Below, in pieces: positions 16,300-25,961 of a stretch of 64,000 nucleotides of DNA (position 1 is its first letter; each line of letters begins with the position of its first letter). A model generated the notes under the pieces. That model saw nothing but the letters and a program-made list of their open reading frames with translations. It was not told where the DNA came from and ran no database searches. The DNA is from Vibrio nigripulchritudo ATCC 27043 (GTDB taxonomy: Bacteria; Pseudomonadota; Gammaproteobacteria; Enterobacterales; Vibrionaceae). The stretch spans positions 1 through 64,000 of the forward strand of contig NZ_AFWJ01000068.1 in the NCBI RefSeq assembly GCF_000222685.1. Direction: 5' to 3'. The translations under genes were made by a program, and so were the position numbers.

Positions 16300-17877
16300 T
16301 CAGCTCTGCTGATACTTCCCGTTCACCAACTGCATGCCTGAATGCTCGTCCCTGAGCGATTGAGGAAGCAGTGAAGCGGGTGTGTTTTGATAACAGACTG
16401 GGCGCAAAAAGCGTTCAATCGCATTGGAACCTACAGACGTTGTTCTGGAATCAGAGGTAGCCGGAAAAGGACCGCCATGCACCATGGCGTGGGATACTTC
16501 AACACCAGTTGGGTAGCCATTAAACAGAACCCGACCCACTCTCAGTTCCAGATGATCCAGAATTTGCTGAGCATCCTGCGTGGTGTCGTCACTGCCCATG
16601 TGAATGGTTCCGGTAAGCTGTCCTTCGAGCGAATCAATCACTTCCAGTAGCTGTGCGGAATCTTTGCAACGCACGACTAAAGAACTGCTGCCGAATATTT
16701 CCTCACGAGCCTGCTTTTCCTGCAGGAACACCTCAGCGCTGGTGCTGAACAGATAAGGCGTACATTGGTTGTGATCCCCAGATATTTCGCCTTCACTCAC
16801 CATGGCAATGTCCGGATTTTCCACCAGTGCGCCAACGCCATTTTGATAGGCAGCGTGAATGCCTGGTGTCAGCATGGTCTGGCTGGTGGCTGAATTGATG
16901 ATCTCAGCGCACTGATTAACAAACTCATCCAGTTTTGAAGAGTCGACAGCCAATACCAAACCGGGGTTTGTGCAAAACTGCCCGGCACCCATTTGAAGAG
17001 AGGTGCAGAACCCGGCAGCCAGCGTACCAATGTCGCTGCCAAGCGCACCCGGCATGATCACCACAGGGTTAATACTGCTCATTTCGGCATAGACCGGAAT
17101 CGGCTCTGGGCGATTTTGAGCGGTAGACATCAGAGCCAGCCCGCCAGCTCTCGAACCGGTAAATCCAACGGCTTTAATATTGGGATGAGCAACTAGCCCC
17201 TGACCAACAAGACTGCCGGAACCAAACAGAAGTGAAAACACGCCTTCCGGCATATCACAGCGCTTGGCTGCAGTGATGATGGCGCTTGCAACCAGTTCCG
17301 CAGTACCTGGATGAGCAGAGTGTGCTTTAACGATCACCGGGCAGCCTGCTGCGAGGGCAGAGGCGGTGTCACCACCTGCTACTGAAAAAGCCAATGGGAA
17401 GTTACTGGCTCCGAAAACAGCCACCGGACCAAGAGGCAGATAAGACAAACGCAAATCTGGTCGTGGCAGCGGTGTACGTTCTGGTAAGGCGGTATCAATC
17501 TTAGGTAGCTCAGTCAGCCCGTCACGTAAGTTGGAAGCAAAAAGGTTGAGTTGCCCAACAGTTCTCCCGCGTTCACCTTCAATGCGCATTTGAGGCAGCC
17601 CGGTCTCTTGCATAGCTCTTTCAACGAGAGCATCACCGAGCGCCATGATCTCTTCCCCGATAGCCTGAAGAAAGTCCGCTCTCTGGTTTGAAGAGGTTTT
17701 CCGATAGCGCGCAAAAGCCTGATGGGCGAGAGCACAAGCTTCTTCCAATTGTTCTTGATTGGCTCCCGCGTAGGGTGGGTCGAGCACTTCATTGGTGTGC
17801 GGATTGATAGCATGAACGACTTTTTGGTCACCCATGATCTTTTTACTACCAATGGTCATTTTTCCTGTGAGTGTCAT
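16300..17877 (-). CDS. Aldehyde dehydrogenase, 2-oxoglutarate semialdehyde dehydrogenase type
   Basis: 525 residues, longer than standard aldehyde dehydrogenases and typical of the KGSADH group that ends non-phosphorylative pentose and aldarate pathways. NAD(P)-binding region VFGASNFPLAFSVAGGDTAS, GFTGSRAGG, catalytic Glu in VYAEMSSINPV and catalytic Cys in MGAGQFCTNPGL. It should oxidise 2-oxoglutarate semialdehyde to 2-oxoglutarate for the citric acid cycle. The start at 17877 has GGAG eight bases upstream. Its place directly after the AraD1-type gene supports the assignment. Confidence 0.88.
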   Translation of the reverse strand: MTLTGKMTIGSKKIMGDQKVVHAINPHTNEVLDPPYAGANQEQLEEACALAHQAFARYRKTSSNQRADFLQAIGEEIMALGDALVERAMQETGLPQMRIEGERGRTVGQLNLFASNLRDGLTELPKIDTALPERTPLPRPDLRLSYLPLGPVAVFGASNFPLAFSVAGGDTASALAAGCPVIVKAHSAHPGTAELVASAIITAAKRCDMPEGVFSLLFGSGSLVGQGLVAHPNIKAVGFTGSRAGGLALMSTAQNRPEPIPVYAEMSSINPVVIMPGALGSDIGTLAAGFCTSLQMGAGQFCTNPGLVLAVDSSKLDEFVNQCAEIINSATSQTMLTPGIHAAYQNGVGALVENPDIAMVSEGEISGDHNQCTPYLFSTSAEVFLQEKQAREEIFGSSSLVVRCKDSAQLLEVIDSLEGQLTGTIHMGSDDTTQDAQQILDHLELRVGRVLFNGYPTGVEVSHAMVHGGPFPATSDSRTTSVGSNAIERFLRPVCYQNTPASLLPQSLRDEHSGMQLVNGKYQQS

Positions 17878-17888
17878 GGTAAATGCTC

Positions 17889-18875
17889 CTATAGCGCCTT
17901 GACCGTAATGGATTGCTCTGGCGCTTTGGCTAACGTGTTACGCAGCGAACGACCAAACGCTGGAATGGAAATTTCAAACTGATCACCAACCTGGGTCTGC
18001 ACTTTGTCGGCAAAGCTGAGTGTGGCTGTGCCCATGTAGTGGACGTGCAAATCTCCGGGGCGACGGAACTGTTCGTACTTAAAGTGGTGGTGTTCCAGAT
18101 TGGCGATGGTGTGCGCCATATTGGCTTCACCGGTTAAAAAGGTTTTGCTCCACAGGCGTTCGCCGTTGCGATGAATGGTACTGATGCCTTCGAGGTTTTC
18201 CGGAAGGTCACCAATCAAAAGTTCTGGTCCGTAGCTGCAAGAGCGGAGTTTGGAATGTGCCAGCCACAAGTAGTTAAAGTGCTCGGTTACATGGTCGGAA
18301 AATTCATTACCTATGGCGAAACCAATTCGGTAAGGCTGACCATCGTTGCCTATCACATAGAGTGCAGTCAGTTCAGGCTCTTCTCCGCCATCTTTGGCGA
18401 AATCTGGCATGGTGATTGGCTTTTCCGGTGCAACAACGCATTGACCGTCTCCTTTATAAAACCACTCAGGCTGAGCTCCGGTTTCCCCCGCATTGGGTTT
18501 TCCGCCTTCCACACCCAACTGGAACATTTTCATTGAATCGGAAAGCTCTTCATCGCCTGAAAGTTTGGCGTGCATTTCTGCACGAGCGTCCGCACTGCCC
18601 AGATGGGTTAGCCCCGTTCCGGTGACCAGCCAGCGGGATGGATCTTCATGAGAGATGGGCGGCAGCAGTGCCTGACTATCAACAAGAGACTGGTAACTCA
18701 GTGTTTCGTCACTCAATCTGGTATCGATCACCGCCGCTAAAGGTTTCCCCGACTCAATGGCTTCCATCGCCAGTTGATAAGTGCCTCCGGTGGTGTTAAT
18801 AACCCGTACCTGATCAAGGGACTCAACCACAGCGGCTTTCAGGGTGTTGTTCTGAGTGAATTGTATGACTCTCAT
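17889..18875 (-). CDS. AraD1/GguC-like FAH-superfamily protein, probable 2-keto-3-deoxy-pentonate dehydratase
   Basis: About 328 residues from ATG 18875, preferred because GAGG lies six bases upstream; a GTG at 18887 overlaps the preceding stop. The sequence belongs to the AraD1 (GguC) branch of the fumarylacetoacetate-hydrolase superfamily, with acidic residues near TGTGLTHLGSADARAEMH and HFKYEQFRRPGDLHVHYMGT. Members near acid-sugar dehydratases convert a 2-keto-3-deoxy-pentonate to 2-oxoglutarate semialdehyde. Here it lies between the dehydratase that would make its substrate and the dehydrogenase that would use its product. Function inferred from family and context. Confidence 0.8.
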   Translation of the reverse strand: MRVIQFTQNNTLKAAVVESLDQVRVINTTGGTYQLAMEAIESGKPLAAVIDTRLSDETLSYQSLVDSQALLPPISHEDPSRWLVTGTGLTHLGSADARAEMHAKLSGDEELSDSMKMFQLGVEGGKPNAGETGAQPEWFYKGDGQCVVAPEKPITMPDFAKDGGEEPELTALYVIGNDGQPYRIGFAIGNEFSDHVTEHFNYLWLAHSKLRSCSYGPELLIGDLPENLEGISTIHRNGERLWSKTFLTGEANMAHTIANLEHHHFKYEQFRRPGDLHVHYMGTATLSFADKVQTQVGDQFEISIPAFGRSLRNTLAKAPEQSITVKAL

Positions 18876-18883
18876 GACGTGCC

Positions 18884-20056
18884 TCACTCAATCACATTGA
18901 ACTGATCCAGATACTTGTCGCTGATACTCAGCCCAAGCCCTGGTGTGTTTTCGTCTAGGTCGATTGTTCCGTTAACCGGAGTTGGATCGCCTTCGAAGAT
19001 GTAGTAGAACAGCTCGTTTCCGATTTCCACGTCATGCACAGGGAAGTATTCCGACATAGGAGAGGCAAGCGTCGACATTGTTAGATGGTAGTTGTGCATC
19101 TGACCTGCGTGCGGAATTACCGGAACGCCAAATGATTCAGCAATGGCATTAATTTTGTGGGCTGCGGTGATGCCGCCGACGCGGTTGGTGTCATACTGGA
19201 TAACCGAAACTGCACGCTTTTCTAGCAGTTGACGGAAACCATAGCTGGTGAACTCGTGCTCACCTCCGGAAATAGGAATGCTGGTCAGTTGGTTGAGTTC
19301 TGCGTAGCCGTCGATGTCGTCTGCAATTACAGGCTCTTCAAGCCATCGAGGCTGAAACTGTTCCAGTTTAGGCAGAATTCGTTTGGTGTATTCGAGATTC
19401 CAACCCATGTAACATTCCAGCATCAGGTCAACATCTTCACCGATCACTTCACGAACGGCGGCTACACTGTCGAGATTCTTTCTGACCCCCTGCGGTCCAT
19501 CCTTTGGACCATAACCAAATCGCATTTTCATCGCTGAAAATCCCTGGTCCAGATAGGATTGAGCTTCGCGCTGCATCTCATCCAGATCCGTGCGATAAAG
19601 CTTAGAAGCGTAGCAAGGGATCGTTTCTTTCGTGCGTCCACCAAGGAGTTTGAACACGGGTTTATTGGTCGCTTTGCCCATCAAATCCCAAAGGGCGATG
19701 TCGATGGCAGAAATCGCCGCCATTCCCACACCCTTACGACCCCAGGCGAGGGTAGAGCGGTACATGCGCTGCCATAGGTATTCGTAGTCAAAAGGATCCT
19801 GACCAATAACCAGCGGCGCCAGATATTGATCAATGATCTGCTTGGCAATACGGGGCGCAAGTGCCACGTTGCCAATGCCCACTAAACCGTCGTCGGTATA
19901 CACTTCAACAACAGTCCAGCCGTGGAATCGGAAGGTGCCCATGGAGTCGCCTCTGTCCCAAAGCAGATCCATCGCATTGGAACAAAAGTTGTTCTGAGGC
20001 TCTACGGTGTGTCCATTCCACTCAAATACACGGGCTTGAACTTGGGTTATCTTCAT
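18884..20056 (-). CDS. Enolase-superfamily acid-sugar dehydratase (rhamnonate/lyxonate dehydratase-like)
   Basis: 390 residues, mandelate-racemase subgroup. Mg2+ ligands visible as E214 (LMLECYMGW), E240/E241 (RWLEEPV) and E266 (SGGEHE); the catalytic His-Asp dyad is H316 (VPVIPHAGQ) and D289 (VIQYDTN). The usual K-x-K of the second strand is K177-M-R179, as in dehydratases that use only the His-Asp dyad. It should dehydrate an aldonate to its 2-keto-3-deoxy form. The C-terminal layout resembles L-rhamnonate dehydratase, but no rhamnonate-pathway aldolase (rhmA) is present. With the PdxA2, AraD1 and KGSADH neighbours, L-lyxonate or another pentonate is the better guess. Confidence 0.85.
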   Translation of the reverse strand: MKITQVQARVFEWNGHTVEPQNNFCSNAMDLLWDRGDSMGTFRFHGWTVVEVYTDDGLVGIGNVALAPRIAKQIIDQYLAPLVIGQDPFDYEYLWQRMYRSTLAWGRKGVGMAAISAIDIALWDLMGKATNKPVFKLLGGRTKETIPCYASKLYRTDLDEMQREAQSYLDQGFSAMKMRFGYGPKDGPQGVRKNLDSVAAVREVIGEDVDLMLECYMGWNLEYTKRILPKLEQFQPRWLEEPVIADDIDGYAELNQLTSIPISGGEHEFTSYGFRQLLEKRAVSVIQYDTNRVGGITAAHKINAIAESFGVPVIPHAGQMHNYHLTMSTLASPMSEYFPVHDVEIGNELFYYIFEGDPTPVNGTIDLDENTPGLGLSISDKYLDQFNVIE

Positions 20057-20070
20057 TGAAACGTCTCCTG

Positions 20071-21093
20071 TTATTGAGCTTGCTTGCGATAGTTGGTGCC
20101 CATGCGGCAGGCAATATTGAATGCTTGAATGGTGGCACTGACATTGGCCTGATTTTTCCCGGCGATGTCGTAAGCGGTGCCATGTGCTGGCGTGGTAATG
20201 GGAACGGGTAAGCCACCCTGAACCGTGACGCCTTTTTCGAATCCCATCAGCTTGATGGCGATTTGACCCTGGTCGTGATACATGGTGACGATCGCATCGA
20301 CTTCTCCATCACGTGCTTTTAGGAAAATGGTGTCAGCAGGGAAAGGTCCCAGAATTGGGTAACCCATCTCGTTCAGTTTTTTCACGGCAGGCTCGATGAT
20401 CTCTATTTCTTCACGACCACAGACTCCGCCGTCTCCGCCATGTGGATTGAGCGCCGCAACCGCAACGCGCGGAGCGTCAAAGTCCGCGGATTTGAGCGCC
20501 TGATAAATCAGTTTGCTGGCTTCGATGATTCGTTCTTCAGTGAGAAGGCTGACCACATTTTTCAGAGGAATATGCGAAGAGATTCGGGATGTCCAAAGCG
20601 TACCTAATGTGTTGAACTCACAGAAAAAAGAGTCAACATTCAGCTTGTCGGCAAAGTAATGCAATTCGTCTTCAAATGGCATCCCCGAGCGAATCATGGC
20701 CTGCTTGTTTAAAGGAGCGAAGCAAATGGCATCAATGTGATTCGCCACAACAGCATCGAGGCACAAATCCAGTACCGTCAGCACCGAGCGCCCTCCAGCT
20801 GCATTGGCTACACCCATTTCCACTTCATCTAAATTCACGGAATCGACAGGGACATACAAAATATTGCCACTGCCTGTGTGTTGGCGTGCCGCACTGAGGC
20901 TTTCGATTTCTTTTACATCAATGTCGGTGTTGGCTATGCGCTGTCCCTGCTCCCAAAGCCAGTTGTCGCCAATAAGTACGATGTTGGCTTTTGAGGTGAC
21001 ATCAGGTTGGCTGAGTAGCTTGGCAATAAGCTCTGCGCCGATCCCGGAAGGATCGCCAAGAGTGACGGCAACAGTGGGCAAAGTGCTGGGCAT
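20071..21093 (-). CDS. PdxA2-like 4-phospho-hydroxyacid dehydrogenase family protein
   Basis: 340 residues of the PdxA family: [14 protein letters not shown] at the N-terminus, [19 protein letters not shown], and [13 protein letters not shown] with the metal-binding histidines. Canonical PdxA makes the vitamin B6 precursor. Copies in catabolic clusters (PdxA2) oxidise 4-phosphorylated tetronates, or sit beside acid-sugar dehydratases with unclear roles. No tetronate kinase (DUF1537 type) is encoded here, so a tetronate pathway is not supported. First gene of the minus-strand enzyme operon, with promoter and candidate operator just upstream. The reaction in this locus is unresolved. Confidence 0.85.
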   Translation of the reverse strand: MPSTLPTVAVTLGDPSGIGAELIAKLLSQPDVTSKANIVLIGDNWLWEQGQRIANTDIDVKEIESLSAARQHTGSGNILYVPVDSVNLDEVEMGVANAAGGRSVLTVLDLCLDAVVANHIDAICFAPLNKQAMIRSGMPFEDELHYFADKLNVDSFFCEFNTLGTLWTSRISSHIPLKNVVSLLTEERIIEASKLIYQALKSADFDAPRVAVAALNPHGGDGGVCGREEIEIIEPAVKKLNEMGYPILGPFPADTIFLKARDGEVDAIVTMYHDQGQIAIKLMGFEKGVTVQGGLPVPITTPAHGTAYDIAGKNQANVSATIQAFNIACRMGTNYRKQAQ

Positions 21094-21123
21094 AGGATGT
21101 CCTTATTCTGTTTGTATGCTTTT

Positions 21124-21158
21124 TGGTCTACTGGTTCGGAAACAATACCACTAGACCA
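21124..21158. promoter_or_regulatory. Inverted-repeat operator over the promoter of the acid-sugar operon
   Basis: TGGTCTACTGGT (21124-21135) and ACCACTAGACCA (21147-21158) are inverted arms matching at 11 of 12 positions with an 11-bp spacer. On the minus strand a TTGTCA (-35, 21164-21169) and TATTGT (-10, 21142-21147), spaced 16 bp, overlap it about 50 bp before the PdxA2 gene. TGGT/ACCA half sites are typical of FadR-type GntR regulators, two of which are encoded in the locus. Binding is inferred. Confidence 0.6.
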
Positions 21159-21417
21159 GTAATTGACAAGAGTAAAATTAACAATAAAGAAACATAATGA
21201 ATTAAGGATAGAGCGCGTATCGGCTTCTATCTCTTGTAATTAAAGGAGCTTTGTTGAAATTGACTATGTTTAGAAATGGTTAATATTTGTGATCTTGTTC
21301 AATTTTTAATCTCACTTTGTTCATAACTAATGCTTATAAACAAAATAAGTTTCTCCTATTAGATCATTCGTTATCGATGGCGCAAGATGATCTCAAACCC
21401 AGTTGCCGAGCAAACTT

Positions 21418-21828
21418 ATGAAAAAATCACGTACATTGATTAAATCAGCGTTAATTGGATTAACACTGATCAGTCTCGCTGGATGCGCTTCTCCTGAATT
21501 TGATTCAGATAATGAAAATGCCGCGCGAAATCGAGGTGCCGCAGGTGGTGCATTGCTCGGTGCGACGGCTGGCTTGTTGCTAGGTTCTCCAGAATTGGCG
21601 GCAAAAGGTGCCATTGCTGGTGGTGTAGCCGGTGGAGTGAATGGTTCGATGAAAGATTTGGACGATTCACGAAGTGCAGACAGAAATCAGGTAATGGCGG
21701 ATGGTGTTTCTCAGGACACTCGGTCTGACGCTGAAAAGCGAGCGGCGGAGCTGGAGGCTGAGCTGCGTATTCTGGAACTTGAAAAACAGCTTGCTGAATT
21801 AAAAGGCGAGAGCACAGAAGAAAGCTGA
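21418..21828 (+). CDS. Glycine-zipper lipoprotein of unknown function
   Basis: 136 residues from the ATG at 21418; an upstream in-frame TTG (21403) would put extra residues before the signal. Signal peptide with lipobox LAGC (cleavage before Cys), then a glycine/alanine-rich glycine zipper (GAAGGALLGATAGLLLG, GAIAGGVAGGVNG) and a C-terminal charged helix (AELEAELRILELEKQLAELK), likely a coiled coil. Expected at the outer membrane or its inner face. Glycine-zipper lipoproteins of this size are common and mostly uncharacterised. It stands alone and ends at a bidirectional terminator. Confidence 0.8.
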   Translation: MKKSRTLIKSALIGLTLISLAGCASPEFDSDNENAARNRGAAGGALLGATAGLLLGSPELAAKGAIAGGVAGGVNGSMKDLDDSRSADRNQVMADGVSQDTRSDAEKRAAELEAELRILELEKQLAELKGESTEES

Positions 21829-21855
21829 ACCTTCTGTTAGCCGTTTTACTAACAA

Positions 21856-21877
21856 AAAAGGAGCCTAGGCTCCTTTT
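21856..21877. terminator. Bidirectional intrinsic terminator
   Basis: A perfect 22-bp palindrome with A and T flanks (core GAGCCTAGGCTC) lies between the convergent lipoprotein and ribB genes and can stop transcription from both sides. Confidence 0.85.
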
Positions 21878-21895
21878 GTCGTTGTTGGGTAACCG

Positions 21896-22558
21896 CTATG
21901 CCGATTTTTCTTCCATCTCGATACGGTAGCGAACCATATCTTCAATGGTCAGTATAGGCATGTTGTGGAGTTTCCCAAATGCCACAATTTCTGGCGTTTT
22001 TGCCATGCTGCCATCTGGGTTAGCCACTTCACACAGAATGCCGAAAGGAGATAGCCCAGCCATTTCCATCAGGTCTATTGTTCCTTCGGTATGACCTCGG
22101 CGCGTCATGATTCCACCTTTGCGTGCGCGAAGCGGAAAAACGTGCCCCGGTCGCGCCAGATCGCTGGCTTTAGCATTGAAGCGAGATGCAGTTTTAATGG
22201 TGGTAACTCGGTCAGCGGCGGAAACGCCTGTAGTCACACCTTCTCTGGCTTCAATAGACACGGTGAAAGCCGTTTGGTTTTTGCTGTCGTTATTCTCCAC
22301 CATGGGTGGTAACTCTAGCTGATTTGCGTGCTCATCGCTCAGACACAGGCAAACAATACCGCTGCATTCGCGAATCATAAGCGCCATTTGTTCATTGGTA
22401 AGGTGGTCAACAGAATAGATAAGATCGCCTTCGTTCTCTCGATCTTCATCATCCAGCAGCAAAACGCCGCGACCTTGTTGCAGTGCCTGAAGTGCTTTTT
22501 CAACACGTTCGAAAGGTGTGCCAAATTCTTCTAGTAAGGAAGTTTGGTTCTGATTCAT
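21896..22558 (-). CDS. ribB: 3,4-dihydroxy-2-butanone-4-phosphate synthase
   Basis: 220 residues. RibB converts ribulose 5-phosphate to the four-carbon precursor of riboflavin plus formate, in the cytosol. Landmarks: [15 protein letters not shown] (metal/substrate acidic loop), [23 protein letters not shown] and [16 protein letters not shown]. There is no GTP cyclohydrolase II (RibA) domain after it, so it is the monofunctional type, as in E. coli. It sits alone behind an FMN riboswitch about 150 bp upstream, which should shut it off when FMN is plentiful. The ribosome site is GGAG nine bases before the ATG. Confidence 0.95.
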   Translation of the reverse strand: MNQNQTSLLEEFGTPFERVEKALQALQQGRGVLLLDDEDRENEGDLIYSVDHLTNEQMALMIRECSGIVCLCLSDEHANQLELPPMVENNDSKNQTAFTVSIEAREGVTTGVSAADRVTTIKTASRFNAKASDLARPGHVFPLRARKGGIMTRRGHTEGTIDLMEMAGLSPFGILCEVANPDGSMAKTPEIVAFGKLHNMPILTIEDMVRYRIEMEEKSA

Positions 22559-22708
22559 GGTAGTGACTCCGTAAAAAATTTACCAGAATCAGGGCATACG
22601 TGAAGGGGGCTTGCGGATCATGGGTAGCGAAAAGCTTCCCGGTGACCAAATGCAAACCAAAGTAAAACCCACAGCATGTCGCAAAGCGAATTTCTGCTGT
22701 GTTTTTAT

Positions 22709-22853
22709 CATCCTCTCCCATCCGGACTATTACCGTCGGCTCTGGCTTCTCACCAGATCTGCTGACCTTAAAACGTTAGGGTTTTAAGCGCTCGCGGGCT
22801 CACCAGAAAACTGGCATACCGCCGGTGGGGAATTGCACCCCGCCCTGAGAATA
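22709..22853 (-). ncRNA. FMN riboswitch (RFN element) of ribB
   Basis: On the minus strand the sequence contains the RFN consensus blocks in order: TCTCAGGGCGGGGTGCAATT, CCCCACCGGCGGTATG, GAGCCCGCGAGCG, GGTCAGCAGATCTGGTGAGA and GCCGACGGTAATAGTCCGG, closed by GGATGGGAGAGGA. About 150 bases of leader separate it from the ribB ATG; I see no strong terminator there, so control may be at translation initiation, as known for E. coli ribB. Edges approximate by a few bases. Confidence 0.95.
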
Positions 22854-22952
22854 ATGTTGTTTCACGTTCATGTAGAACGCGGAAGAGATGATATCGTTTT
22901 TTTATTTAGAAGGTAATCACTAAGTGATGAAATGGCGTAATTTCGAATACAA

Positions 22953-22981
22953 AAGGCGCGAAAAATACAATTTTTGCGCCT
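22953..22981 (-). terminator. Terminator after nagA
   Basis: A 12-pair stem with one bulged base (AGGCGC..AAAAAT / ATTTTTGCGCCT, three-base loop), followed on the minus strand by TTTT, lies 26 bp after the nagA stop. Confidence 0.7.
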
Positions 22982-23006
22982 GATTAGATTTTAGAGGAAG
23001 AAACCA

Positions 23007-24143
23007 TTAGAAATAAAGTTGCCCATCTACAACCACTGCCTGGCTGTTATGGTTCCCATCCAAAATGGTCATGGCAGCCAGAAACCCTCTTTTGAGGTAG
23101 CCCAGCTTATCTTGGTGCATTGCTTTTGCCGGGTAGGTGGATGCCATTTTCAGCGCTTCCTCTTCCGGAATACCCCATTCAATGAGTTTAGCCACCGACT
23201 GGTCCATGCCAATATGTGCACCAGCAAGGCTACCCTGAGCATTGACCAGCTTACCGTTGACCACTTGTACGGTCTCATTGTTCAGGGTAAACGTATCGCT
23301 TTGGCTGCCAACGGTCGCCATTGCATCCGTAACGACAAACAGCTTGCCAGCAGGTTTACTGCGGTGTGCCAAAAGTGTGCTTTCTTTCGATACGTGAATG
23401 CCGTCTGTGATGATGGAACACCATGTATTGTCGCTGAGAAGAGCAGTGCCTACGACTCCCGGTTCTCTACCTTCTAGTGGGGACATGGCGTTATATAAAT
23501 GAGTAAACCCATCTATGTGGCGAATTTTTTCGGCACTGAGCTGTGCCTGACTGGCGTTGCTGTGTCCGCATGAAACGATGATGTTTTTCTCTGACAACCA
23601 GCTTAGAACTTCAGCGGGGATCATTTCCGGTGCGAGCGTAACCAGCGTTGAACCGGAGGTCAGCCACGGCAATTTTTCGAGTTCGGAGATGGATGGGGTG
23701 TAAAAATGTTTTGAATCATGTGCCCCTTTTTTATCAGGGTTGAGCCAGGGACCTTCTAAGTGTACGCCCAGTACACCTGTGATTCTGTCGTTTATTGCCG
23801 ATTGCGTCGCGGCTAGGGCACGCTCTATTTTCTCTTTAGTATCACTAATTAAAGTTGGAAGCAGGTACGCCGTGCCGTGTTTTCGGTGCGCACGACAAAT
23901 AGTCTGAATTCCTTCCAGGTCGGTGTCCTGATTAAACATGACACCGCCTCCGCCATTCACTTGAATATCAATGAAACCCGGGGCGATGGTGCATTGGTTA
24001 TATTCATGAATTGTCGCTGTGTCGGGGATGTTATCTTGCGCAACGATACTTACGATTTCGTTATCTTGCCAAAGAATGGCGGAGTGTTGGTGAAACTGTT
24101 CACCGTCAAAGATTCGCTTCGCTGAAATGGCTTGTAGAGACAT
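23007..24143 (-). CDS. nagA: N-acetylglucosamine-6-phosphate deacetylase
   Basis: 378 residues. It removes acetate from GlcNAc-6-phosphate to give glucosamine-6-phosphate, the step after NanE in sialate use. Amidohydrolase-family landmarks: APGFIDIQVNGGGG, LGVHLEGPWLNPDKKGAH (metal-binding Glu), SCGHSNASQAQ, GFTHLYNAMSPLEGREPG and VVTDAMATVG (catalytic Asp). Third gene of the minus-strand nanE-nanK-nagA unit, 8 bp after nanK with a TAAGGA ribosome site. No nagB is present in the window, so glucosamine-6-phosphate deaminase must be encoded elsewhere. Confidence 0.95.
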   Translation of the reverse strand: MSLQAISAKRIFDGEQFHQHSAILWQDNEIVSIVAQDNIPDTATIHEYNQCTIAPGFIDIQVNGGGGVMFNQDTDLEGIQTICRAHRKHGTAYLLPTLISDTKEKIERALAATQSAINDRITGVLGVHLEGPWLNPDKKGAHDSKHFYTPSISELEKLPWLTSGSTLVTLAPEMIPAEVLSWLSEKNIIVSCGHSNASQAQLSAEKIRHIDGFTHLYNAMSPLEGREPGVVGTALLSDNTWCSIITDGIHVSKESTLLAHRSKPAGKLFVVTDAMATVGSQSDTFTLNNETVQVVNGKLVNAQGSLAGAHIGMDQSVAKLIEWGIPEEEALKMASTYPAKAMHQDKLGYLKRGFLAAMTILDGNHNSQAVVVDGQLYF

Positions 24144-24151
24144 AGATTTCC

Positions 24152-25021
24152 TTACTCGATAAATTGAAAGGCAGCACCCAGTAAGCAGGCGTCGTAGTCG
24201 CCTTGAGCACTAAAAAGAGGAATGTGAAATGGAGGAGGTGACTTTTGAACGTAATGGCGAACAGTTTCCAGATAGCCATTTGCCAGCCCGATGCCCCCGC
24301 CAATGACGATGGCGTCTAAATCCAGACTGGCTTTTAAGTTTTGACACAGAGTCGCAATGGCTTTTGCGCTGTTGTTTATGATTTCCTGAGCCTGTGGGTT
24401 TTCAGGCGCAAGATCGAAGAGTTTGATATTGCTGATTTCATTGCCAATTTTCTCTTTGACCTGGCGCTGAATAGCATTGCCTGATGCTATTGCTTCCACA
24501 CAACCATTTTGACCGCAGCCGCAAGGATGACCGTCAATGTTGACCACCGTATGCCCGATGTGCCCGGCAAAATTAGTAGCGCCTTTATGAAGTTTTCCAT
24601 CCAGAATCAGACCGCCTCCGACACCCGTTGAAATGGTGATGTAAGCAATATTAGAAAGCGGTTGGTCCAGCTGAAGGTATTCATACCAAGCCGCAGCCTG
24701 AGCGTCGTTGAGCATAGAGGTGGGCTTGTTAGTTAATGCTTCCATTGCCTGACGTAACGGGAATGGGGTCGGAAAAGCCAGAGTATCAGGGTTTGTTGAT
24801 GTGACACCTGCATGGCTTACCCAACCTGTGGTGGAAATGCCAATTTTTTCTGCTTTCGGTAGCCACTCCTGACAATGCTGGATGATGTGATGGACAAATT
24901 GATCCGCAGATTGAGCGTCAGGTGTTGGGATTTGCTTACGCTCCATCAGAGTTTGAGTGGAAAGATCAACCAGCCCGATGGCAATTTTTGTTCCTCCAAT
25001 ATCAATAGCCAGTATTTTCAT
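24152..25021 (-). CDS. nanK: N-acetylmannosamine kinase (ROK family)
   Basis: About 289 residues from ATG 25021. This start gives [18 protein letters not shown], the ROK phosphate-binding motif, at the N-terminus and overlaps the nanE stop as ATGA; the longer open frame upstream is nanE read in another phase. Zinc site [15 protein letters not shown] and GHIGHTVV are present. It phosphorylates ManNAc to ManNAc-6-phosphate with ATP in the cytosol. The surrounding genes make NanK far more likely than glucokinase or GlcNAc kinase. Confidence 0.92.
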   Translation of the reverse strand: MKILAIDIGGTKIAIGLVDLSTQTLMERKQIPTPDAQSADQFVHHIIQHCQEWLPKAEKIGISTTGWVSHAGVTSTNPDTLAFPTPFPLRQAMEALTNKPTSMLNDAQAAAWYEYLQLDQPLSNIAYITISTGVGGGLILDGKLHKGATNFAGHIGHTVVNIDGHPCGCGQNGCVEAIASGNAIQRQVKEKIGNEISNIKLFDLAPENPQAQEIINNSAKAIATLCQNLKASLDLDAIVIGGGIGLANGYLETVRHYVQKSPPPFHIPLFSAQGDYDACLLGAAFQFIE

Positions 25022-25716
25022 CTTTGTACTCCTGCTGCTTGGGTTGCGGAAATAAACCAGTCTGTCATCACCTCTAAACGAGTTAACGCAGATCCTACCG
25101 TTACGGCGACCGCACCACATTCAATCGCTTTTGCTGCCAGTTCTGGGGTGTGATAACGACCTTCTGCCATCGTAAAGAATCCAGCCTCGGAAAACTGTCT
25201 GACGAGTTGCAAATCTGGCTCACTGGGTACTTCGCCTTCTGTATACCCTGACAAAGTAGAACCTATGATGTCGACCTCGTGGTTATGTGCCCAAAGCCCG
25301 TCATCAAAGCAGGAGCAGTCAGCCATGGCGACGCATCCTGCTTTATGAATTGAGTCGATAAGCGCCTCTCTACTTTCGGGGCGGGGTCGGGGTGTGCAAT
25401 CAAAAGCAATGATCGCAGCTCCGGCTTTTGCCAGAGATTCAACGTCCGATACAAACGGCGTGATACGAACTGGGCTGTCGGTTAAGTCTCTTTTCACTAT
25501 GCCTATTATCGGAATGTCTACCACGGATGAAACGGCGGCAACGTTCTCTATCCCTTCTATTCTAAGTGCCTTCGCCCCCGCCTGCTGCGCAGCCATTGCC
25601 ATTGCGACAATGATGCTGGTTTTTTCCATTGGGCTGCCAATGACTGGTTGAATTGATACCACCGTCTGACCTTGCAGTAACGCTCTTATTTGATTCATTT
25701 TTTTCGTGTTTTTCAC
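25018..25716 (-). CDS. nanE: N-acetylmannosamine-6-phosphate 2-epimerase
   Basis: 232 residues. TIM-barrel enzyme converting ManNAc-6-P to GlcNAc-6-P. Typical blocks: [75 protein letters not shown] and [11 protein letters not shown]. The start is taken as GTG at 25716; an ATG six codons later (25698) is possible and neither has a strong ribosome site. First gene of the minus-strand unit, divergent from siaPQM over about 245 bp. Confidence 0.93.
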   Translation of the reverse strand: MKNTKKMNQIRALLQGQTVVSIQPVIGSPMEKTSIIVAMAMAAQQAGAKALRIEGIENVAAVSSVVDIPIIGIVKRDLTDSPVRITPFVSDVESLAKAGAAIIAFDCTPRPRPESREALIDSIHKAGCVAMADCSCFDDGLWAHNHEVDIIGSTLSGYTEGEVPSEPDLQLVRQFSEAGFFTMAEGRYHTPELAAKAIECGAVAVTVGSALTRLEVMTDWFISATQAAGVQR

Positions 25717-25841
25717 AATTGCCCCGAATTAAAGGTTGCTGCGGAACCCGTCTGTTCACTTCCGATAGTCATCAAGTCTGTTTAGAAAGTGGCAGTTTTG
25801 ATGGTTTTTTGCCCGCGCTCACATTTTGTTAAATACCGCTT

Positions 25842-25856
25842 TGAAAATAATCTTCA
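25842..25856. promoter_or_regulatory. Candidate operator in the divergent nanE/siaP region
   Basis: TGAA-N7-TTCA (TGAAAATAATCTTCA), a near-palindrome in the AT-rich 245-bp gap between nanE and siaP. NanR would be expected to bind here to control both directions. Only shape and position support this. Confidence 0.3.
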
Positions 25857-25961
25857 TTGTCATAATAATTCTTGGTGAATATTTTTTTCAATAAAAAAAG
25901 AGATTTTTTTCAAAATGTCGTAAGTATGAAAATCTGACGGCAAAAACAAAAGGGAATAGCG

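Noticed and set aside
18884-20056. Loss of the second-strand lysine (K-x-R) as sign of an inactive enzyme
   Set aside because: Dehydratases of this subgroup can use the His-Asp dyad alone, and that dyad (H316, D289) and the metal ligands are present.
22500-22721. Possible leader peptide frame upstream of ribB
   Set aside because: It overlaps the start of ribB and the edge of the FMN riboswitch and has no ribosome site or family likeness.
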